Shown piece after piece: positions 58,441 to 64,000 of a DNA stretch of 64,000 nucleotides. The DNA comes from Cladorhizidae sp. MBARI D1340-BT2 (lineage: Eukaryota > Porifera > Demospongiae > Poecilosclerida > Cladorhizidae). Where the stretch lies: assembly GCA_028752905.1 (NCBI GenBank), contig JAQNBH010000011.1:36224124-36288123 (forward strand), written 5' to 3'. The number at the start of each line of letters is the position of its first letter. Within the stretch, counting starts at the first letter, position 1. Both the position numbers and the translations under genes were made by a program. The notes under the pieces were generated by a model, which ran no database searches, was not told where the DNA came from, and was given only the letters and a program-made list of their open reading frames with translations.

Positions 58441-61180
58441 CTGCTCAATCTGGTCAACCTCTGGTCAATCCTGTCAACCTCGGGTCACTCCTGCCAACCT
58501 CTGGTCACTCCTGCCAACCTCTGGTCACTCCTGCCAACCTCTGGTCACTCCTGCCAACCTCTGGTCACTCCTGTCAACCTCTGGTCACTCCTGCCAACCT
58601 CTGGTCACTCCTGCCAACCTCTGGTCACTCCTGCCAACCTCTGGTCACCCCTGTCAACCTCTGGTCACTCCTGCCAACCTCTGGTCACTCCTGCCAACCT
58701 CTGGTCACTCCTGCCAGCCTCTGGTCACTCCTGCCAGCCTCTGGTCACTCCTGCCAACCTCTGGTCACTCCTGCCAACCTCTGGTCACCCCTGTCAACCT
58801 CTGGTCACTCCTGCCAACCTCTGGTCACTCCTGCCAACCTCTGGTCACTCCTGCCAACCTCTGGTCACTCCTGCCAACCTCTGGTCACTCCTGCCAACCT
58901 CTGGTCACTCGTGCCAGCCTCTGGTCACTCCTGCCAGCCTCTGGTCACTCCTGCCAGCCTCTGGTCACTCCTGCCAGCCTCTGGTCACTCCTGCCAACCT
59001 CTGGTCACTCCTGCCAACCTCTGGTCACTCCTGTCAACCTCTGGTCACTCCTGCCAACCTCTGGTCACTCTTGTCAACCTCTGGTCACTCCTGCCAACCT
59101 CTGGTCACTCCTGCCAACCTCTGGTCACTCCTGCCAACCTCTGGTCATCCCTGTCAACCTCTGGTCACTCCTGCCAACCTATGGTCACTCCTGCCAACCT
59201 CTGGTCACTCCTGCCAACCTCTGGTCACTCCTGCCAACCTCTGGTCACCCCTGTCAACCTCTGGTCACTCCTGCCAACCTCTGGTCATCCCTGTCAACCT
59301 CTGGTCACTCCTGCCAACCTCTGGTCACTCCTGCCAACCTCTGGTCACTCCTGCCAACCTCTGGTCACTCCTGCCAACCTCTGGTCACTCCTGCCAACCT
59401 CTGGTCACTCCTGCCAACCTCTGGTCACTCCTGTCAACCTCTGGTCACTCCTGCCAACCTCTGGTCACTCCTGCCAACCTCTGGTCACTCCTGCCAACCT
59501 CTGGCCACTCCTGCCAACCTCTGGCCACTCCTGCCAACCTCTGGCCACTCCTGCCAACCTCGGGTCACTCCTGCCAACCTCTGGTCACCCCTGTCAACCT
59601 CTGGTCACCCCTGTCAACCTCTGGTCACTCCTGCCAACCTCTGGTCACTCCTGCCAACCTCTGGTCACTCCTGCCAACCTCTGGTCGCTCCTGTCAACCT
59701 CTGGTCGCTCCTGCCAACCTCTGGTCGCTCCTGCCAACCTCTGGTCGCTCCTGCCAACCTCTGGTCACTCCTGCCAACCTCTGGTCACTCCTGCCAGCCT
59801 CTGGTCACTCCTGTCAGCCTCTGGTCACTCCTGCCAACCTCTGGTCACTCCTGCCAACCTCTGGTCACCCCTGTCAACCTCTGGTCACTCCTGCCAACCT
59901 CTGGTCATCCCTGTCAACCTCTGGTCACCCCTGTCAACCTCGGGTCACCCCTGTCAACCTCGGGTCACTCCTGCCAACCTCTGGTCACTCCTGTCAACCT
60001 CTGGTCACTCCTGCCAACCTCTGGTCACTCCTGCCAACCTCTGGTCACTCCTGCCAACCTCTGGTCACTCCTGCCAACCTCTGGTCACTCCTGCCAACCT
60101 CTGGTCACTCCTGCCAACCTCTGGTCACTCCTGCCAACCTCTGGTCACTCCTGCCAACCTCTGGTCACTCCTGCCAACCTCTGGTCACTCCTGCCAACCT
60201 CTGGTCACTCCTGCCAACCTCTGGTCACTCCTGCCAACCTCTGGTCACTCCTGCCAACCTCTGGTCACTCCTGCCAACCTCTGGTCACTCCTGCCAACCT
60301 CTGGTCACTCCTGCCAACCTCTGGTCACTCCTGCCAACCTCGGGTCACTCCTGCCAACCTCGGGTCACTCCTGCCAACCTCGGGTCACTCCTGCCAACCT
60401 CTGGTCACTCCTGCCAACCTCTGGTCACTCCTGCCAACCTCTGGTCACTCCTGCCAACCTCTGGTCACTCCTGCCAACCTCTGGTCACTCCTGCCAACCT
60501 CTGGTCACTCCTGCCAACCTCTGGTCACCCCTGTCAACCTCTGGTCACTCCTGCCAACCTCTGGTCACTCCTGCCAACCTCTGGTCACTCCTGCCAACCT
60601 CGGGTCACTCCTGCCAACCTCGGGTCACTCCTGCCAACCTCTGGTCACTCCTGCCAACCTCTGGTCACTCCTGCCAACCTCTGGTCACTCCTGCCAACCT
60701 CTGGTCACTCCTGCCAACCTCTGGTCACTCCTGCCAACCTCTGGTCACTCCTGCCAACCTCTGGTCACCCCTGTCAACCTCTGGTCACTCCTGCCAACCT
60801 CGGGTCACTCCTGCCAACCTCGGGTCACTCCTGCCAACCTCGGGTCACTCCTGCCAACCTCTGGTCACTCCTGCCAACCTCTGGTCACCCCTGCCAACCT
60901 CTGGTCACTCCTGCCAACCTCTGGTCACTCCTGCCAACCTCTGGTCACTCCTGCCAACCTCTGGTCACTCCTGCCAACCTCTGGTCACCCCTGCCAACCT
61001 CTGGTCACTCCTGCCAACCTCTGGTCACTCCTGCCAACCTCTGGTCACTCCTGCCAACCTCTGGTCACTCCTGCCAACCTCTGGTCACCCCTGTCAACCT
61101 CTGGTCACTCCTGTCAACCTCTGGTCACTCCTGCCAACCTCTGGTCACTCCTGTCAACCTCTGGTCACTCCTGCCAACCT
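58441..61180. repeat. 20-bp minisatellite, 137 copies with no indel
   Basis: The unit is CTGGTCACTCCTGCCAACCT. The phase is preserved exactly over 2,740 bp. As 20 is not a multiple of 3, all three forward frames cycle with a 60-bp period and stay open, giving frames of 1003, 973 and 757 codons. Common variants are CACCCCTGTC, CGGGTCAC, GCCAGCC, GGTCGCTC and GGCCACTC, often in runs of adjacent units. Edge units (from about 58400 and to about 61230) are degenerate. Confidence 0.98.
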
Positions 61181-61433
61181 CTAGTTTCTCATCAAGTTCT
61201 GGTCACTCCAGATCCATTTTTGACACTCCAAACAATGGAATGCCTTAAAACTGTACCTCTGCACGTGCTATTATTGTTGGGCTATTATTGTTGGGTTTTG
61301 ATTCTTGACTGCATGTATATTTAACTAAACTATATAGGTGGATCAGGATTTTGAAAAGTGTGTTGCAAAGTGGCAAAGCACGAGTCAGACCCTTTACCAA
61401 ATTGCTAAGCTGAAGCTGCTGTTAGCACAAGTT

Positions 61434-61715
61434 GGACTGTGCTGGATGTTGTATATTCCAAGCCAAGAAGCCTGGTTGAAGTGCCTCAATGGTATGGCGA
61501 TGTTAGACTGCAGATAACCCACGAGGTGGTCAGAACTTGGACTGTGCTGCATGCTGTATATTCCAAGCCAAGAAGCCTGGTTGAAGTGCCTCAATGGTAT
61601 GGCGATGTTAGACTGCAGATAACCCACGAGGTGGTCAGAACTTGGACTGTGCTGCATGCTGTATATTCCAAGCCAAGAAGCCTGGTTGAAGTGCCTCAAT
61701 GATATGGTGATGTTA
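61434..61715. repeat. 105-bp tandem repeat, about 2.7 copies
   Basis: The unit begins GGACTGTGCTG.ATG.TGTA and includes TTCCAAGCCAAGAAGCCTGG, TTGAAGTGCCTCAATGGTAT and ACCCACGAGGTGGTCAGAAC. 105 bp is a codon multiple, which explains open frames on both strands. Confidence 0.94.
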
Positions 61716-62610
61716 GACTGCAGCCACGTGTGTTTATAGTTGACATACCACACTTGAATGGCTTCCTGTTGTAAAATGCCGCCGAGTCCTGTGGCCATTG
61801 TTGTGATATTTCACAGTCGTTAGCCAATCAGAATGCAATTAGACTTTTTTCACCAGTAGCGGTGAAAAAAATGTAAGTGTGCTCTTATAAACAGGCGCAA
61901 ATCACACCAGTTAGTAATTAGCATGCGAGTTTCTCAGGAAGCATTCCCACTCGCACGCACACTACCACACATAGTGTCAGGCATTGCAGAGTAAACATTA
62001 ATTATAAGGAATTAATCTCATTCTCTCCACTACGTATGCTCCATGGAGAGATAGAGCCTGAATTGAAGATTCTGACTCAGACTGACCTAATAATAACAAC
62101 AATATATTTGACTTCCTAGTGAAATTGGATATAAATTGTAGAGGGGGCGGCAATCGCACTCGCTTCGTCTCGTGCAATATTTTGCCACCTTGCTTCATTG
62201 TTCGCGGTGTTTATACCACCCCTAACCTCGACCTGCTATTGCATGCACGCATGTAATATTAAATAATGTCGAGATGAAGACGGAACTATTTCCGTTGAAG
62301 TGTTAATAACAACAAAACACTGATTAAGAAACCTTTGTTGATATCAGCTGAAAATGATCGCATAAGTTATTCTGTATCCTAAAGGACTTGTGTTGTCGCA
62401 TAGAGAGAGATAGACCTTTAATTGAGCACTGTCTACAAATGACTTCCTCTTGCATGTTCCTCCATCATGGCTAGCTTTAGAAGTGCACAAAGGGAAGTTA
62501 TTGGAGAGGCCCTTCTCACACACGGCAATCACATGACATGCTTTCTTAATCAAATTTGTGCCTCTTAGCTAACCACAAGTATATGTGTCATCTCCTACAG
62601 TAGTCAGGAG
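61716..62610. other. Unique stretch
   Basis: A small hairpin TTTTTTCACC (61845-61854) / GGTGAAAAAA (61861-61870) lies next to CCAATCAGAATGC. No gene supported. Confidence 0.5.
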
Positions 62611-62830
62611 GTGTGTGTGTGTGTGTGTTGTGTGTGTGCATGCATGTGTGTCTGTATGCATGCATGTGTGTCTGTATGCATGTGTGTGTGTGGCATGCAT
62701 GTGTGTGTGTGCATGCATGTGTGTCTGTATGCATGCATGTGTGTGCATGCATGTGTGTCTGTATACATGTGTGTGCATGCATGTGTGTCTGTATGCATGC
62801 ATGTGTATGTGTGCATGCATGTGTGTACAT
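62611..62830. repeat. TG-rich GCATGCATGTGTGTCTGTAT repeat
   Basis: (TG)n followed by repeated GCATGCATGTGTGTCTGTAT words of about 20 bp. The alternating purine-pyrimidine sequence keeps several frames open on both strands without coding meaning. Confidence 0.93.
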
Positions 62831-63133
62831 TATTCGTTCAGGGCAGGAGAGTACTTGCTCTCATCTATACCACTTGGAAATAACTCTTGAGTGTGATTGC
62901 TTAATTATCCAAACCCCTCCCCTCTTCCTTCTCCCCCATAACTTCACAACTCCAGTTCCTTTGTTTATTCTACCATATTAGCATTTGTGTGTAAACTGAA
63001 AATGGTCGCCAGGCAGCCCGGTTGAGTGGAGACGGGCCATAAAATGCAATGCTTGTGGCATGCTCTATCTACGATACAGTCATGGATTGGTGCTGTGGCT
63101 TCCTTTCTTGAGATGTTGGTCTACTATTTGGAC
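62831..63133. other. Unique stretch
   Basis: No gene recognised; a 66-codon frame from 63026 runs into the inverted repeat below. Confidence 0.45.
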
Positions 63134-63211
63134 ATGAATATTCATGAGTACCTCCCTCACATTTTTACTACCAAGATACAGAGACACACTTTGGAGACAC
63201 TGAAGAACAGC
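63134..63211 (+). repeat. Left arm of a distant inverted repeat
   Basis: ATGAATATTCATGAG, AGATACAGAGACAC and CTTTGGAGAC.CTGAAGAACA are found in the same order, reverse-complemented, at 63653-63741. The arms differ at several positions and by indels. Confidence 0.8.
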
Positions 63212-63652
63212 GTGCAAGCTTCCTAGTATAGATGTTCGGCGTGGCCTGGGTGGGTGGGTGGTCACTAGTTAGCTTTGTGATTAGCTTGATGGCGACAATA
63301 CTCGTCACCTTCAACGCTGCATAACTGTCTACGAATATTCTGCGTATAACAAAGTTAAAGTATTCCCAGAATACTAGCTATCAGCCATCGTGGAGACTCG
63401 CAGGAGCTCGATCGTACTTAGATCACTGTCACTGGCAATTGTTCTCTGGATGTTCATAAATCCATGGCCATAATAGACAGTTCTCTACGCCACGCGCAAG
63501 AAAGTTTATACGATGCTGCGAGTGCAGCAATCATTGCACAATAAACCTCTGTGTGGCCAAGATGTGACATGCAAAACCAGGACTCATGCATTCACTCAAC
63601 CATGCCCAACTAATGACCAACATCTATAACTCAGTTAGAAAACCTCTCTGTG

Positions 63653-63741
63653 TTGTTCTTCAACGTCTCCAAAGAGTGTCTCTGTATCTTGCATCTGTTA
63701 TACATACGAGGGGAAAACATTTGCTCATGAATATTCATATC
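63653..63741 (-). repeat. Right arm of the distant inverted repeat
   Basis: Contains GTTCTTCAACGTCTCCAAAG, TGTCTCTGTATCTT and CTCATGAATATTCAT, the inverted partner of 63134-63211. About 440 bp of unique sequence separates the arms; the pair could be the remains of a fold-back element. Confidence 0.8.
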
Positions 63742-64000
63742 TAACAGCCCGTCACCTTGAGTGGTCGCTTGAGGCTATGCACAGGATGTCCAAATATATT
63801 GTAGCAACGATTATTTAAAGCCCTAGCCTTAACCGCACCCCTAGCTCGAGTCCTGCGTGTATTGCAGTCTCCTCGTGTAAAGAACTCTTAACGGTGCAAA
63901 GATATTGCTGGCCAGATCCATTGGTGTCCATTAGACATTGCAACAGTGTACACTGACTGATCCTGCAGCATGTGGCTTGACTCAAATCTCGAGTGATTGC
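63742..64000. other. Window end
   Basis: Unique sequence; no GLDC terminal exon or other feature seen. Confidence 0.5.

Noticed and set aside
58237..61324. Open frames of 1003, 973 and 757 codons across the 20-bp array
   Set aside because: All three forward frames are open only because the 20-bp unit has no stop in any frame; the predicted proteins are simple 20-residue repeats and no exon-like signal flanks them.
63026..63226. A 66-codon frame near the window end, considered as the terminal GLDC exon
   Set aside because: No resemblance to the P-protein tail; it overlaps an inverted repeat.

Overview
The window is intronic-type eukaryotic (animal) DNA. One real protein-coding gene is recognisable: the C-terminal half of glycine dehydrogenase (decarboxylating), the P-protein of the glycine cleavage system (GLDC). 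It lies on the + strand as ten short exons between 3440 and 54319. The exons carry canonical GT/AG splice sites and splice together in frame (1,339 coding bases, about 446 residues). The 5' exons lie upstream of base 1. The exon for the last ~45 residues was not found and probably lies beyond base 64000. Large introns, the metazoan-like P-protein sequence and abundant animal-type cut-and-paste transposon remains suggest a marine invertebrate, possibly a sponge. The taxon is my inference and is weak.

The striking property is that about half of the window (about 33 kb by my boundary sums) is tandem repeat. Nearly every GLDC intron holds one or more unrelated minisatellites, with units from 12 bp to 179 bp. 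Upstream of exon 1 are 51-bp and 63-bp arrays. Intron 1 has 46-, 37- and 35-bp arrays, a 3.8-kb DNA transposon and a CTAG-rich array. Intron 2 has a 28-bp array and intron 3 a 29-bp array. Intron 4 (23 kb) has at least a dozen arrays, including 49-, 37-, 54-, 24-, 31-, 38-, 179- and 41-bp units. Intron 6 has 32- and 45-bp arrays and a ~38-bp TA/GA-rich array. Intron 7 has a 66-bp array, intron 8 a 34-bp array and intron 9 a 27-bp array. The tail after exon 10 has 39-bp, 20-bp and 105-bp arrays. Arrays whose unit is a multiple of 3, or that are free of frame-shifting indels, give very long open frames (up to ~1,000 codons). I treat these as artefacts of repetition, not as genes.

Mobile DNA: a full-length but decayed DNA transposon (5876-9675) has ~515-bp terminal inverted repeats and a 4-bp target duplication (AGGT), and sits inside the 35-bp minisatellite. 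It carries a TATA box and a transposase-like gene broken by frameshifts and stops. A 141-bp MITE (36881-37021) with a TAA duplication sits inside the 41-bp minisatellite. Two weaker MITE-like inverted-repeat elements lie at 30722-30885 and 38048-38409.

The most useful leads are: the birth of a 37-bp minisatellite inside a dispersed repeat that also survives unexpanded; a 137-unit 20-bp array without a single indel; an array whose every unit looks like a 9-nt microexon with acceptor and donor; a 179-bp satellite with higher-order structure inside an intron; arrays on the GLDC sense strand carrying RBFOX-like (TGCATG) and PTB-like (CTCTCT) motifs; and a duplicated copy of the end of exon 5 with its splice donor. 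No rRNA, tRNA, CRISPR array or prokaryotic gene organisation was seen.
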